From Aquarana catesbeiana (Eukaryota; Chordata; Amphibia; Anura; Ranidae): a stretch of 64,000 nucleotides of DNA. The DNA is taken from contig NC_133330.1 of assembly GCF_042186555.1 (NCBI RefSeq), positions 344,813,165-344,877,164 of the forward strand, given 5' to 3'. This document shows positions 11,286-23,762 of the stretch, in pieces (the stretch's first letter is position 1; each line of letters starts with the position of its first letter). The position numbers and the translations under genes are program-made. The notes beneath the pieces were generated by a model. It worked only from the letters and a program-made list of their open reading frames with translations. It made no database searches and was not told the origin of the DNA.

Positions 11286-11963
11286 AAAAGAGACACTACA
11301 TTGTCAAAAGTATTGGGGCACCTGTCTTTACACACATGACCTTTAATGACTTCCCAGTCTTATGCCGCGTGCACACGGTCGGATTTCCGACAACAAATGT
11401 TGGATGTGAGCTTGTTGTCGGAAAGTCCGACTGTACGTGAGCTCCATATAACATTTGTCGTCTGAATTTCCGCCAACAAATGTTTGAGAGCCGGTTCTCA
11501 AAATTTTCCGACAACAAAAAACTTGTTGTTGGAATTTCCGATCGTGTGTACACAATTCCGACGCACAAAGTGCCACGCATGCTCGGAATCAAGCAGAAGA
11601 GCCGCACTGGCTATCGAACTTCATTTTTCTCGGCTTGTCGTACGTGTTGTACGTCACCGCGTTCTTGACGATCGGAATTTCTGACAAGATTTGTGTGACC
11701 TGTGTGTATGCAAGACAAGTTTGAGCCAACATCCATCGGAAATAAATCTGATGGGTTTTGTTGTCGGAAAATCCTATCGTGTGTATGCGGCATTAGTCCG
11801 GAGGGTTGAATATTGAGTTGGCTCCGCCCTTTGCAGCTATAACAGCTTCAACTGTTCTGGGAAGGCCGTCCACAAGGTTTAGGAGGGTGTCTATGGGAAG
11901 GTTTGATCATTCTTCCAGAAGAGCATTTCTGAGGCCAGGCACTGATGTTGGAGGAGAAGATGT
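11286..11963 (-). pseudogene. Tc1-like transposon remnant, single arm
   Basis: The transposon end (11286-11362) is interrupted by a 430-bp MITE and resumes at 11793. It continues on the minus strand through the transposase C-terminus (the minus-strand reading includes the region before the stop codon) up to about 11963, where it joins AT-rich DNA. The opposite arm seen in copies 1 and 2 is missing. Confidence 0.8.
11363..11792. mobile_element. MITE with TTA target duplication, subfamily b
   Basis: A 430-bp element, TTA at 11360-11362 and 11793-11795, with termini TGCCGCGTGCACACGGTCGG and CGTGTGTATGCGGCA. It sits at the same TTA of the Tc1 remnant as the MITE at 927. Its interior is clearly different: it has AACAAATGTT-type repeats and a central block with GCAGAAGAGCCGC instead of AATAAATAAAGAG. 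Confidence 0.85.
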
Positions 11964-13319
11964 ATATATAAAATTATATATATATTTTGAATGTTCACCC
12001 TTTTTAATGTATGAGGCTATTGTTCTGCTTTGTTAGCTGCCAAGTCAGATCTACAAGGACCCCCAAATCTTTTCCTCATCGCAGATCCCCCCAGAGGAGC
12101 CCCTCCTAATCTTTATATCTACTTATAATGTAGAATTTGATATTTCCTCATCTGTAGTACAATGCACAAATATAAAATGTGTGACGGGGTCTATGAAGAA
12201 CAAGCAGCACTGTGGGGAGCCTCCAGTGGAAGGAGCGATCAGACAATGCACCAAGTCATTAAACATTATTCCGCTGGCACCGCCCACTGCGTTGAGTATA
12301 TTAGAATTTTTATTTATTTATTGAACTAATGAAAATAATTTATTTAGGGGAAGTGAAGGTACATAGTTGTTGCTTATAAGCACTTTATTCGGCAGATTAA
12401 TCGGCGATTAGCAGACGTGTCGGCTCCGACATTGTGCGATAATCACGTGTGGCGCGTTTTGTCCTTCTGACCAACAGCAGGCTTTGTTTATAATTACACG
12501 TCCCCACTACAGGCTGTGAAAGGCCGGAGACAATGGCCGTCTACTCACACATTACCTTTCCTCTGATGTAATAAAGAAGAGACATTAGCAGTTTTTACGA
12601 GTTCTCATCAGACCTCCTTGTATATGAATGGAGGACATTACCATCCATTTAGACCCAACATAACTGACCAGGTCACCGCCCCATTGAAAGTTCCAACGTT
12701 CTCCTTCTCTTCATAACTTTGTATATGGTGAACAGACTCTGTTTATGGTTTAGAGAAAAAAAAGACTACGAGACCCACACGATGGTCTTCAGATATGCAA
12801 GAAGGTCCCCCAGGTTGACCTGAAAAGTCTTCATTGTCTCAGGTCCAAGTAAAGCTTCCAGCATTGCCGAATCACCAGAACAGCCCAAACCCTTCCGGGA
12901 CTATTTCCATTGTCCAGTTAACGATCAGCAACAAACGACCTTCGCTGGTTCTACCGGCCGCAGTCATCACCCCGGGACCATTATTTAGAGCCGACGCTCA
13001 GCTCTCTTGTAATAGCTATCCTAGGGGGTACCAATCTAAAGCCAGATTCGGCTTTGATCCGCTATATCTGATAGTAACCCAGAAGAGATGACGTGACTTC
13101 CGGTTTACCAGGATGTCAACGGCGCCATAAAAAAAAAATAAATCTAAAAAGTATCAATCTTGGTGCTTTGAATGCTTTCAGGGGCAGAGGAGGGATTTGG
13201 GGTCTTAGATCTCTCCATAAAGAGGACCTGTCACCTGCCTATTGCTGTCACAAAAGGAGGTTTATATTCCTTGTGACAGCAAAAATTAAATGAAAAAAAT
13301 AAATAAATACATTAAATTT

Positions 13320-13857
13320 TACGTGCCCCCGTCCAAAAGGTGAGCACATGCACCGGTCCGGCACGTACATAGCGATCGTCCCCAAACACGTGAGGTATCG
13401 CCGTGAACGTCAGATCATAAGCAGTAATTCTAGCAGCAGACCTCCTCTGTAAATCTAAAGTGGTAACCTGTGGATAGTAAAATGTTTCTTGTTTGTCACC
13501 ATTGCACGGGCGTGTGCAATTTTAAAGCGCGACAGGTTTGGCATCTATTTACTCTGCGTAACATTTTTTTTTGGTAAAATATCAAGTTATGTGTTTTTTT
13601 TTTTTTTTTTTTTATTTTAATGCAAAAAAAATTAAAGTATTTTTTCCAAAAAAGTTGTGTTTGAAAAAACGCTGCGCAAATGTGACATGAAAAATTGCAA
13701 CACCCACCAATTTATTCTCTAGGGCCTCTGCTTTAATGTATAATGTTTGGGGGTTCTTTCTTAAAAAGTAAATACTGGATTGTTGCATGTAAACAAAAAA
13801 ACAACCAAAAAGTTTCAAAAAAGGCCTGGAGCTGAAGTGGTGAAATAAAATGCATTG
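13320..13857 (+). repeat. Interspersed repeat R1, copy 3 version
   Basis: Same marker order as at 2640-3240 (GAGGTATCGCC, AACCTGTGGATAGTAAAA, AACACCCACCAATTTATTC, ATGTTTGGGGGTTCT), with T-tract length differences. Confidence 0.75.
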
Positions 13858-13918
13858 CATCGAGGCCTATTTAAAAGAATCGTCTGCTAATGAACCCAAA
13901 AAACTGGGCATTCCTATT

Positions 13919-14046
13919 AGATTGTAAGCTCTTCTGAGCAGGGCCCTCTTAATCCTCTTGTATTTTATCTGTATTGTCTCCTTTTTATATTGTAAAGCGC
14001 TGCGTAAACTGTTGGCGCTATATAAATCCTGAATATTATTATTAAT
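13919..14046 (+). repeat. Repeat R2, independent insertion
   Basis: It contains AGATTGTAAGCTC, AAAGCGCTGCGTAAACTGTTGG and TATAAATCCTG followed by ATT units. The homologous place in copy 1 (about 3240) has no such insertion, so this is either a later insertion or was lost in copy 1. Confidence 0.75.
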
Positions 14047-14799
14047 AAACCATTTTTTGGGAATGCCTTGTGATGCACTGCCCTGTACATTGTGGCATGC
14101 TGTAATGAAGGTGTGTTAGTGTTCCAGTCTAAATAAATATTGCAAGAATGCCATGTAACAGGATGTAATGGTGTAAACGGGCCCTGAAGGGTGCAGATTT
14201 TTTTTTTTTTTTATACAACGTATCAGTTTGTTAGAATCAGAATGTAAATATTAGGTTACATTTGTCTTTATCTGATGGAGCCATGTCCAGGATCAGACCC
14301 ATCCAACAACCGTCATAAAGGTTTAAAATGAGCATTTTGATGTACAATCCATAAGCGTGCGCGTTTATGCGCTCAGCCAAACCTATCTTTGGAGCGGTGG
14401 CCAAAAAGGGGACAATTTGTTCCCCCCCAAAAAAAATGTGTCTTCAGAGGTTCCCCATTAAGACCAGGTGGCTTTAGATAGACAGGTAGACCTGGTCCTC
14501 TGCAGCACTCTAAATACAGAAAGGAGCCAGAGCTAAATTGAATGAGAGCTCAACATAAAATTTAATGAATGATAATTATTAATTCATTTTTTATTGGTTG
14601 AACTAGATGGACGTGTCTTTTCAACCGCACACTAAAAAAATAAAAATAAATAAATAATAAAAATAGGGTCATTAAAGCCAAAGCTTTTGGTAGTAACACC
14701 CCTCCCCCTTTATCAGGGCTACAAGAATAAGCAAAAAAATAAAAATGCCATAATGATTAAAAAGATGTGAAGTTCACCACAAAAAAAACACAAAAAGAA

Positions 14800-15127
14800 C
14801 ACACTGCAGAAATAAGCCTAAATTAATCCATAAACACAACTAAAATAATAAATAAAACAGCCAATGCTTTTTGGGGCAACACCCCTCCCCCTTCATGAGG
14901 GCTACAAGATTAAGCAAAAAAACAAAAAACACACCACAGGCATAAATGATGAAAAATGATATCTAGATCTGTAGATGAATATAGATCACAAAATCCAGAA
15001 CATCCCATAACAGATTGTCACATGGACTTCAGTTGTCTAATGAATTCAGGAATGTTAAAAAACCTCCAATAAAAGTTGATATAAAATATGAACATAGATT
15101 AGATTTCATCACAAGGAAGGTGTGGGA

Positions 15128-15164
<37 letters not shown>

Positions 15165-15400
15165 CTGAAAAGCAGGTGGCTGCAATAGAAGTACTAGAAA
15201 AGTACTAAAAAAAAGAAAAAAAAAAAAAAAAAAAAAAAGGAAGTACTACAAAACACAACAAAAAGAAGACCATGCTGCTGAAATAGAACAAAACAGACTC
15301 CTAAAACCAGTTAAAAAAACAAAACAAAATAAAAACCCACAAATCACAACAAAAACCACACACTTGAGAGATCACACTGCAGAAATAAACCTCATCAAAC

Positions 15401-15437
<37 letters not shown>

Positions 15438-15650
15438 ATAAGTAAAAATAAATAAATACAGCCAATGCTTTTTGGTGGCAACACCCTCCCCCTTTATCAG
15501 GGCTATAAGAATAAGCAAAAAACAGTCATATTGATGAAAAATGAAGTTTAGATCTGTAGATGAATATAGATCACAAAATCTAGAGCATCCCATAACAGAT
15601 TGTCACATGGACTTCAGTTGTCTGGAATGAATTAGAGAATGTTAAAAGAT
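14800..15650 (+). repeat. Internal duplicated block in copy 3
   Basis: The segment at 14800-15060 (markers GGGCTACAAGATTAAGC, AGATCTGTAGATGAATATAG, CAGATTGTCACATGGACTTC) recurs at 15370-15650 with small changes. This is a tandem duplication with a spacing of about 580 bp. Related GGGCTACAAGAATAAGC words also occur at 14717 and 7979. Confidence 0.75.
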
Positions 15651-16565
15651 ACAAGCGATACACACTAGTAAAAACAAAAACAAAAAAAAAAAAAACTTTT
15701 TTTCTTATTAATATTAAAAGTGTGCAAAAAAGTACTGAAAATCAGGTTGCTGCTATAGGACTAGAACACGTACTAAAAAAAAAAAAACCCCATGTACAGC
15801 ACACGCACACATACACAGACACACACACATTAAAAAAAGGAGACCATGCTGCAAAAAAAAATATAATAATAATATGACTCCTAAAATCCGTTTAAACACA
15901 AAAAATAACTAAAAGCACACACACATAAATCGAATCAAACCATAAAACAAAACTAAAATAAGTAAATTTAAAAAAACACAAATAAGGAATAAGAGGATCG
16001 AAGAGACCAAACTGCCAAAATATGAATAAATGGCTCCTGCGGGAATAAATACAACACTCAGGCCTCATGTAAAACGGGTTTATTGTAAAACGCTGTTTCT
16101 CCAGACAGGAGAAATGATTGGGCCCCTTTCACACATGCGGATCGTTCCTCCATTTTTCTTTCATCCGTTGACATATGAAAAACGGACATCAATGCATTCC
16201 TATGGAAAAACGGATGTAAACGGACGATCATCAGTTTATATCGGCAATCATCCATTTTTTTTTGAACTGATGAAACTCCTATTTTTCATGAAAAAAAAAA
16301 TGTTTACCTAGTTTGATGAAACTGCAGCAAAGATAACAGGACTCCCCCCCCCCCCCCCCCCCCGAAAATGCACAGGTGTGATCAGGGCCACACAATACTA
16401 TTAAAGGGGCCCCCCATCCCCCAAAACAACAGGTCCTCCATGGATACAGAATATCATCAGCCTTCATAGCAACACTATATAGATTTCCAAACCATATAGA
16501 CATCCGGGGTGCTGTGTCCCCCTCTAACTAGAATTGGGTCTTCTCTCAGACCATACTTTCTTTTT

Positions 16566-17380
16566 TTTTTTTAAACAAAAAAAAAACAAAAAACACAACA
16601 CCACACTGAGAAAGAAAAAGAAAGAAAAAGAAAAAGAAAAAGAAAGAAAGAAAAAGAAAGAAAGAGAAAGAAAGAAAGGGAAAGGAACGGAAAAGAAGAA
16701 AGAAGCACCTGTACAGTCACAATATTCTAGGAATAAAATAAATAAACACAACACAAAGACTTGCAAGAGGTGACCAGCTATAAACATTGACATTTGTGTA
16801 GAGAATGAGGGGAGATAATTGGTGCCTGAGGGGTGACTATCATGTGAAAGGGTTACACAAGGCATTGGATGGTAAGGACTGATGGTCCCGGGTTTCTTCA
16901 GCTGTACTTTTGCTGGATGTTCTTCACATGCTAATTGGCTTTGTACTTATGAAAGAATCACACAGAGAGAAACTGGGGCAGTTTGTGAAGAAGACATTAA
17001 TAACAATATCAGACACTTGGAAGTAACCAGACTGGGGCTTTAAGAGGCAACACTATGAAAACAAAGGAGGAGAATTAGGAGATGTTGATACAAAACTGAA
17101 ATTAAGTAAATTAGATTTCTTCACTGGAAATAAAAGAAAAGTCAGCGCCAACAAGGCTTGTAGAGACGCCATGTCTCTTCATACATCTCTTCACAATAGA
17201 AGGTTGGAGATTGTGATTATTACAATCCAGCTGGAGAGTAGTTCATCAGCAAGATGTCCTACATGACAGGGCCATATCTGGGGGGGGGGGGGGGGGGTAC
17301 CAGGGTGGGCTGTGCCCCCCAGATCTTAGTTGTGCACCCCAAGGTCTCAGAGTGCATCCATTGATCCATGAACAAGTTTA
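16566..17380. other. No gene seen; A/G-rich and G-tract sequence
   Basis: It starts with a purine-rich AAAGA microsatellite (16605-16710), is unremarkable to 17270, and has a pure G run at 17281-17297. It supports no ORF worth calling; the purine strand simply stays open by composition. Confidence 0.7.
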
Positions 17381-18235
17381 ATGCGGACACCTGATGCAAG
17401 GGGAGGGTGGGCACGCTTGATGGGGACACCTGGTGCAAGGGGGGGCACGCTTGATGGGGACACCTGGTGCAAGGGGGGGCACACTCTTGATGGGGACACC
17501 TGGTGCAAGGGGGGGCACACTCTTGATGGGGACACCTGCTGCAAGGGGGGGCACACTCTTGATGGGGACACCTGATGCAAGGGGGGGCACACTCTTGATG
17601 GGGACACCTGATGCAAGAGGGGGGGGCACTCTTGATGGGGACACCTGATGCAAGAGGGGGGGGGCACTCTTGATGGGGACACCTGATGCAAGAGGGGGGG
17701 GCGCTCTTGATGGGGACACCTGATGCAAGAGGGGGGGCGCTCTTGATGGGGACACCTGATGCAAGAGGGGGGGCGCTCTTGATGGGGACACCTGATGCAA
17801 GAGGGGGGGCGCTCTTGATGGGGACACCTGATGCAAGGGGGGGGGCACTCTTGATGGGGACACCTGATGCAAGAGGGGGGGGGCACTCTTGATGGGGACA
17901 CCTGATGCAAGGGGGGGGGGCGGGGCACTCTTGATGGGGACACCTGATGCAAGAGGGGGGGGGCACTCTTGATGGGGACACCTGGTGCAAGAGGGGGGGG
18001 CACTCTTGATGGGGACACCTGATGCAAGAGGGGGGGGGCACTCTTGATGGGGACACCTGATGCAAGAGGGGGGGGCACTCTTGATGGGGACACCTGATGC
18101 AAGAGGGGGGGGGGCACTCTTGATGGGGACACCTGATGCAAGAGGGGGGGGCACTCTTGATGGGGACACCTGATGCAAGAGGGGGGGGGGCACTCTTGAT
18201 GGGGACACCTGATGCAAGGGGGGCACTTTGATGAG
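17381..18235. repeat. G-rich minisatellite, period about 38 bp
   Basis: About 22 units built on GATGGGGACACCTGATGCAAG followed by a run of 6-12 G and CACTCTT. Unit length varies with the G run. The first five units carry TGGTGC or TGCTGC variants. All three minus frames stay open (up to 350 codons, Pro/Ser/Cys-rich) only because the unit contains no stop codon. Confidence 0.97.
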
Positions 18236-19165
18236 TAGTCATGATGTAAAGTGGGACATCTGCTATAAGGGGGTACAGGTTCTGTTGAATAGTGTTTCCC
18301 AGGTCATGCATTGTGTGTGATAGACTGTCAGTGACTCACACATACTGTTGACATTATGACCAATGACTTTTTTTTACTGCCCCCCCAGATCTGATAGGTT
18401 GGATCCGGCCCCCCTTCATGATATAGATGTCCTGTACTACATAATATACAGTAGATGTGTTGCACCCAATCAGAGGATCCCATTGGACATCAATGGTCAG
18501 AGAACAAGGGACAGTCACCTCCTGAACACAAAAGGGGGAACATACCAACTTTGTTGTAGCCGGGGGACAAATCACATCACAGCGATGTTGGTGAATTTCA
18601 TGTTTGTTATCAAAAATTCCTATTGGATTCCCTCCGCCATACTTCTGATTTCTATACGATTTCTGGCGATTGGACAAAACGGCGCTCTTATCGTCTGCCA
18701 TGTCCCTGTCTTATTATATTTATGTTCCTATTCCCCCCAGTCCCTCCCCGTGGCCCACCAATGGTCCCCTTTGGGTTCTGGAGGTGAACGTCCTCATTCC
18801 AGCGAATTATTGATACATGTTGGAATAAAAGTATCACTTTTGTGTTCCCGGTGTTGGCACCTTAAGAAGCTTTTACTTTCGGCTTCAAGCTTTTATCACG
18901 TCGCTCCAATGTGAACGAGGGCCGAGTGTACATGACTGCATAGCGTGCCATGCGGATATCGGGACTCCCCTGTATGGGAGGGACTTAAATCACATCCCAC
19001 CCATGCAAACAGTCAGGGTCCGCGAACCCGGGAAGGAAGATGAAAGTGCCAAGATTGGCGCAGAACGCCGCTGGGGGGGGGCTCGGTTTGTAAGGCAAGT
19101 CTGTCATAATGAGCTATTATGTGGTGCATATCGCACAAACCTCCATTTAAAAAAAATTTTTTTTT
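18236..19165. other. No gene recognised
   Basis: Mixed-composition sequence. A 183-codon plus frame (18363-18914) overlaps a 115-codon minus frame. Neither shows a motif I recognise, and codon use looks random. Confidence 0.5.
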
Positions 19166-19167
19166 TG

Positions 19168-20378
19168 GAGTTTGCCATCACTCTAACCACTGACGGACCA
19201 GCCGGCGTCGTACATCGGTACTTTGACATAGAATGCCGGGGTTATGGCTGCAGATAGCTGCCATAACCCCGGTCTTATCTTCAGCGGAGGGTGGTCCTCT
19301 TTCAGATAAATGTGGTCTCAACGGCGGATTCGCTGCGAGATGACTTTTTTCAGCTGCGGGAGATGTGCTCCTGCTGCGCTCCGGTCGTCTCTGCCGCTTA
19401 CCGGAGCCGCCGGTGGCGGCGGAGACGATCCAATTCTTTCCCCTCAGTAGCATGGAGCCGAGTGAGGGAAAGATGGGCCCCCCCCCCCCCCCCCTCACTC
19501 GGCTCCATAACATTGGATGACGGAAGTGACATCAAAACGTCACTTCTGCGTAATGTGGAAATTTTTTTTTTTTAAATAAAAAAAATACATTTTAGGTGTA
19601 GAATGTCAGATGTGAGGTCTTTTTGACCCCAGATCTCACATTAAAAAAAGGAGGACCTGTCATGCTTTTTTTCATTACAAGGGATGCTTACATTCCTTGT
19701 AATAGGAATAAAAGTGACCAAAATTTTTATTTATTTTTTTTCAAAAAGGACAGTGTAAGAATAAAAAAATAAAATTAAAAAAAAAAAAAGTAAAATAAAT
19801 AAGAAAAAAAAAAAAAAAAGTGATTTAAGGCGCCCCGTCAAGTTTGCGTGCAGAAGTGAACGTATACGCAAGTTGCACCCGCATATGAAAACTGTGTTCA
19901 ATCACACATGTGAGGCATCGCTGACACCATTAAAGCGAGAGCAAATAATTCTAGTAAAAGATCTCCTCTGTACTCTAAACTAGTAACCTGTAGAAATTTT
20001 TAAACTTCGCCTTTGGAGATTAAGAGTGTTTGGTATCAATTTATTCAGCGTAACATTATCTTTCACAATATAGAAAAACAAAAAACAAAACAAAACAAAA
20101 AAAAAAAAAATTGAAAATTGGGCTAACTTTACTGTTTTTTATTTTAATTAAAAAAATATAAAGACATGTATTTCCCCCCCCCCCCCAAAATAAATTGCAC
20201 TTGTAAGACCGCTGCGCAAATAAGGTGTGACAATGTATTGCAATGACCGCCATTTTACTCTCTAGGGTGTCTGAATTTTTTTTTTAAATTATAAGAGAGA
20301 AAAATTATATATACATACATACATACATTAACTTGTAAACAACAAGTTTGAAAACTAGGCCCGGGCCCTTAAGTGGTT
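19168..20378. mobile_element. Longest copy of repeat R1, with short inverted ends
   Basis: It begins TCTAACCACTGACGGACC and ends CCTTAAGTGGTTAA, so the terminal AACCACT and AGTGGTT are inverted copies. The interior carries the R1 markers near 19915 (GAGGCATCGC), 20030 (GTATCAATTTATTCAGCG) and 20250 (CGCCATTTTACTCTCTAGGG). No transposase frame is present. I infer a non-autonomous DNA element; the target duplication is unclear. Confidence 0.6.
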
Positions 20379-20958
20379 AAAGGCAGCATGCGAAATATTG
20401 GTGAACGCAGCACACCACAACGCACATTAGCGCGCTCCAGCGCATATTGGAGCTGCATGGCCGTGTGGCTGCATTCACACTACAGCGTTTCATGAACGCA
20501 TGCAAACTCCTGTCCTGCCATTATATTGTTAATGGCACCCCAAATGCTGCAAAACAGAAGCACAAGAATGCGGCAAAACGTGCAGATAAAAAACGCGTGG
20601 AGCTTGAAGATCAATCAGGTTGTCATACGTAGGAAAGTCCATCGGGGGAAAAAAAAAAAAAAAGAAGCTTATCATGATGTGCGCGGCGTGGAGCGATTTT
20701 GCTCATGTTAAAAACCTGACCTGCTCCCGGCAGATAAGCCTCCTCTCTCCATCGATCGCACACAGTTTATGAACGGTCCCGGGACACTTATCACACGGCC
20801 ACATGGCGGTCGGGTTCACTTCAGATTTTTTTACATTTTATGCCATTGATGCAAAACAGCCGGCAGAGGAAATTTGGTGAAAGGAGCTCCGGCTTCAGAA
20901 AAATGAAGGAGCAGAATTCTGAAAGAGCCGATTGAGCAATTTTCTGCTCGTCTGACAC
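20379..20958. other. No gene recognised
   Basis: CpG-containing sequence with repeated GCGCATT/ACGCA words at 20400-20600, reminiscent of decayed interspersed repeats. The remainder (20640-20950) shows nothing I can name. Confidence 0.45.
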
Positions 20959-20961
20959 TTA

Positions 20962-21389
20962 TGCCGCGTACAACAACGTTCGGAAATTCCGCCAGCAAAA
21001 GTCCAATGTGAGCTTTTTTGGTCGGAAATTCCGACCGTGTGTACACTTCATCGGACTTTTGCTGGGAGGATTTTCCGCCAGCAAAAGATTGAGAGCAGGT
21101 TCTCTATTTTTCCGAACGGAAAAAGTTCCTATTGGAAATTCCGATCGTCTGTGGCAATTTCGACGCGCAAAATTCCCACGCATGCTCGGAAAAGATTCGA
21201 CGCATGTTTGGAAGCACTGAACTACATATTCTCGGCTTGTCGTAGTGTTGTACGTCACCGCGTTCTTGACGGTGGAAAGTTCAGAGAACTTGTGTGATGG
21301 TGTGTATACAAGCCAAGCTTGAGCGGAATTCCGTCGGAAAAACCATCCAAGTTTTTTCCACTGGAAATTCCGATCGTGTGTACGGGGCA
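20962..21389. mobile_element. MITE with TTA target duplication, subfamily c
   Basis: A 428-bp element flanked by TTA (20959-20961, 21390-21392). Its right end, CGATCGTGTGTACGGGGCA, matches the family. The left terminus has an AA insertion (GTACAACAACGTTCGG). The interior uses CAGCAAAAG and AACGGAAAAAG words that are absent from the other three copies. Confidence 0.8.
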
Positions 21390-21392
21390 TTA

Positions 21393-21979
21393 GAATACAC
21401 ATCACGACATTCGGAAAACACTCGTACTGGGGATACGCCGGTTTTTGAATTGATGAGAAACAAACACTCACCCCAGACAACAGATTGATGAGAATACGCC
21501 CCGGAGAACACCAACCCCAACGTGATGCAATTTGGGCAGATTGAGCGACATTTTGTCATTTGTATCAAAAGAAATGTAAAAAATTGCAACATGTCTACTA
21601 ATGCCCGCCAGTGCTCATCCATCCATCGACTGAACGTATCTTTTGGTGTGAATGTAGTCTTAGTGGGGGCAATCATAACCAGACCCCAAATGTATATAGG
21701 GGTCTGAAACATAACCTCTTATTTCTGGAATGATTCCACCTGTCAAAGTCCCACAACTGAGCTCCTATCACTCCAGGACGTGTCCGATGGGGAGAACGGG
21801 ATTGTTATGTTGTAGATTGTTTCCCATGAATGTATCCAGAAGTGTACAGAGGATATAGGTCACAATCCGTCTCTTTCCTGCTGGAACATGCTGGGAGAAG
21901 CCTGCAAGTCTGCCGACAGCCGCTTACTGATCCAACCAGCTCGATGACTTCGCAGAAGGATCCTGTACTTACATTCACC
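21393..21979. other. No gene recognised
   Basis: Apparently unique sequence with balanced composition. Short frames only (up to 143 codons on the minus strand, partly inside the MITE). No motif was seen. Confidence 0.5.
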
Positions 21980-23207
21980 TAGTTTCTAGCTCCAAAATGG
22001 ATCCTGCACCAATATTTCCCCAATTTCTGGCTCCAGCATGGATAGTGGACTGATATTGCCCCAGTTTCTGGATCTACAGACTGATTCTGCATCAATATTC
22101 CCCCAGTTTCTGGATCCAATATGGATCCTGCTACCAATATTCCCCCAGTTTCTGGATCTAATATGGATCCTGCAACAATATTCCCCCAGTTTCTGGATCT
22201 AACATGGATCCCACACTAATATTCTCCCAGTTTCTGGCACCAACATGGATCCTGCACCAATATTCCCCCAGTTTCTGGATCCTGCATCAATATTCTCCCA
22301 GTTTCTGGCACCAACATGGATCCTGCACCAATATTCCCCCAGTTTCTGGATCCAATATGGATCCCGCAACAATATTCCCCCAGTTTCTGGATCCTGCACC
22401 AATATTCCCCAGTTTCTGGATCCAACATGGATCCTGCACCAATTTTCCCCAGTTTCTGGATCTAACATGAATCCTGTACTGATATTCCCCCAGTTTTAGA
22501 ATCTACAGACGGATCCTGCACCAATATTCCCCCAGTTTCTGGATCTAACATGGATCCCGCAACAATATTCCCCCAGTTTCTGGATCCTGCACCAATATTC
22601 CCCTGGTTTCTGGATCTAACATGAATCCTGGACTGATATTCCACCAGTTTCTGACTCCAAAATTGATCGTGCACCAATATTCCCCCAGTTTCTGGCTCCA
22701 ACATGGATAGTGGCCCCAAATTGCCCCAGTTTCTGTATCCAACATGGATCCTGCAACAATAGTGCCACAGTTTCTGGATCTAACACCGATATTCTCCCAG
22801 TTTTTGGATCTACAGACGGATCCTGCATCAATATTCCCCCAGTTTCTGGAACCAAAATGGATTCTGCAACAATATTCCCCCAGTTTCTGGATCTAATATG
22901 GATCCTGCACCAATATTCCCCCAGTTTCTGGATCCTGTACCGATATTCCCCCAGTTTCTGGATCCTGTACCGATATTCCCCCAGTTTCTGGATCCTGTAC
23001 CGATATTCCCCAGTTTCTGGATCCTGTACCGATATTCCCCCAGTTTCTGGATCTACAGACAGATCCTGCACCAACATTCCCCCAGTTTCTGGATCTAACA
23101 TGGATCCCGCACTGATATTCCCCCAGTTTCTGGATCCAATCTGAATCCTGCACCAATATCCCCCCAGTTTCTGGATCTACAGACGGATCCTGCACCGATA
23201 TTCTCCA
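21980..23207. repeat. Minisatellite, period 30 or 41 bp
   Basis: About 32 units of the type CAATATTCCCCCAGTTTCTGG followed by ATCTAACATGGATCCTGCAC. The long form is about 41 bp. A short form of about 30 bp lacks the ATCTAACATGG part and runs in tandem at 22925-23045. A CTACAGACGG variant appears at intervals. Open frames on both strands (up to 161 codons) are a consequence of the repeat. Confidence 0.97.
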
Positions 23208-23762
23208 AAAGATACTTGACAATAGGGATCAACAAGTTTGAGAGTTTTCATTTTCTCAAAATTGTATTGAAAATGCAGAGATTTTGGTAAAATTCGTAGG
23301 AGTAGGAAAGGTGAATTGAAGGCGCTCTTGGTGGATTTTTAGCGTGCAGCATGCTTTAAAATTGCTCCTTAGGGTAACAGACGCTCATTTTAACAATTCT
23401 GAGGGAAACACAATGCACCTTCATTTCTCTTTATGGAAAGAAAACCGACACTGAAAAAATAATTTCCTAGACCTCCCTCAATCTCTGAGGTCTCTCTCTC
23501 TGGTTTGGGCCAATCACAGCGCCCTAAAAACAAGATAGAAACTATTGCTACAAGTTCAATTATTTCCTGCATAACATTCACCCACTTAAAGGACCAGAAA
23601 TTACGATAAAAAAAAAAAAAAAAGTTCTGTGTGACAGATGGAATAATTCACTGAATGGCGGTGGAAGTTTCATACTATTCTATGATCTTCTATCACAAAT
23701 GCTAGAAAATGTTCCTGGGCGGCGCTGCTGGTTTTTGTTAGCTGGCATTCCCAAGAAAGGAT
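23208..23762. other. No gene recognised
   Basis: Apparently unique sequence with one short A-tract near 23610. Nothing coding is supported. Confidence 0.5.

Larger units (their letters stand above)
10425..16565 (+). repeat. Tandem 5-6 kb duplication, copy 3
   Basis: Third and longest copy, about 6.1 kb. It holds segments deleted from the others: 13683-15225 is missing in copy 2, and about 14925-16565 is missing in copy 1. Homology ends near 16560, where copy 2 (9030) continues differently. No gene is seen. Confidence 0.9.

Noticed and set aside
2139..13091. An 85-codon frame present in all three duplicated copies (2139, 6828, 12834)
   Set aside because: It persists only because the copies are recent. 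The differences between them are mostly amino-acid-changing (for example Asn to Lys, Ser to Phe), there is no initiation context or domain, and the surrounding DNA is equally conserved.
17259..18311. 350-, 282- and 264-codon Pro/Ser/Cys-rich frames
   Set aside because: All three frames of one strand are open because the 38-bp unit has no stop codon. Typical minisatellite artefact.
21980..23207. Possible CRISPR-like array (regular repeats with variable parts)
   Set aside because: There are no unique spacers: units abut directly and vary as in a minisatellite, and the genome is clearly eukaryotic.
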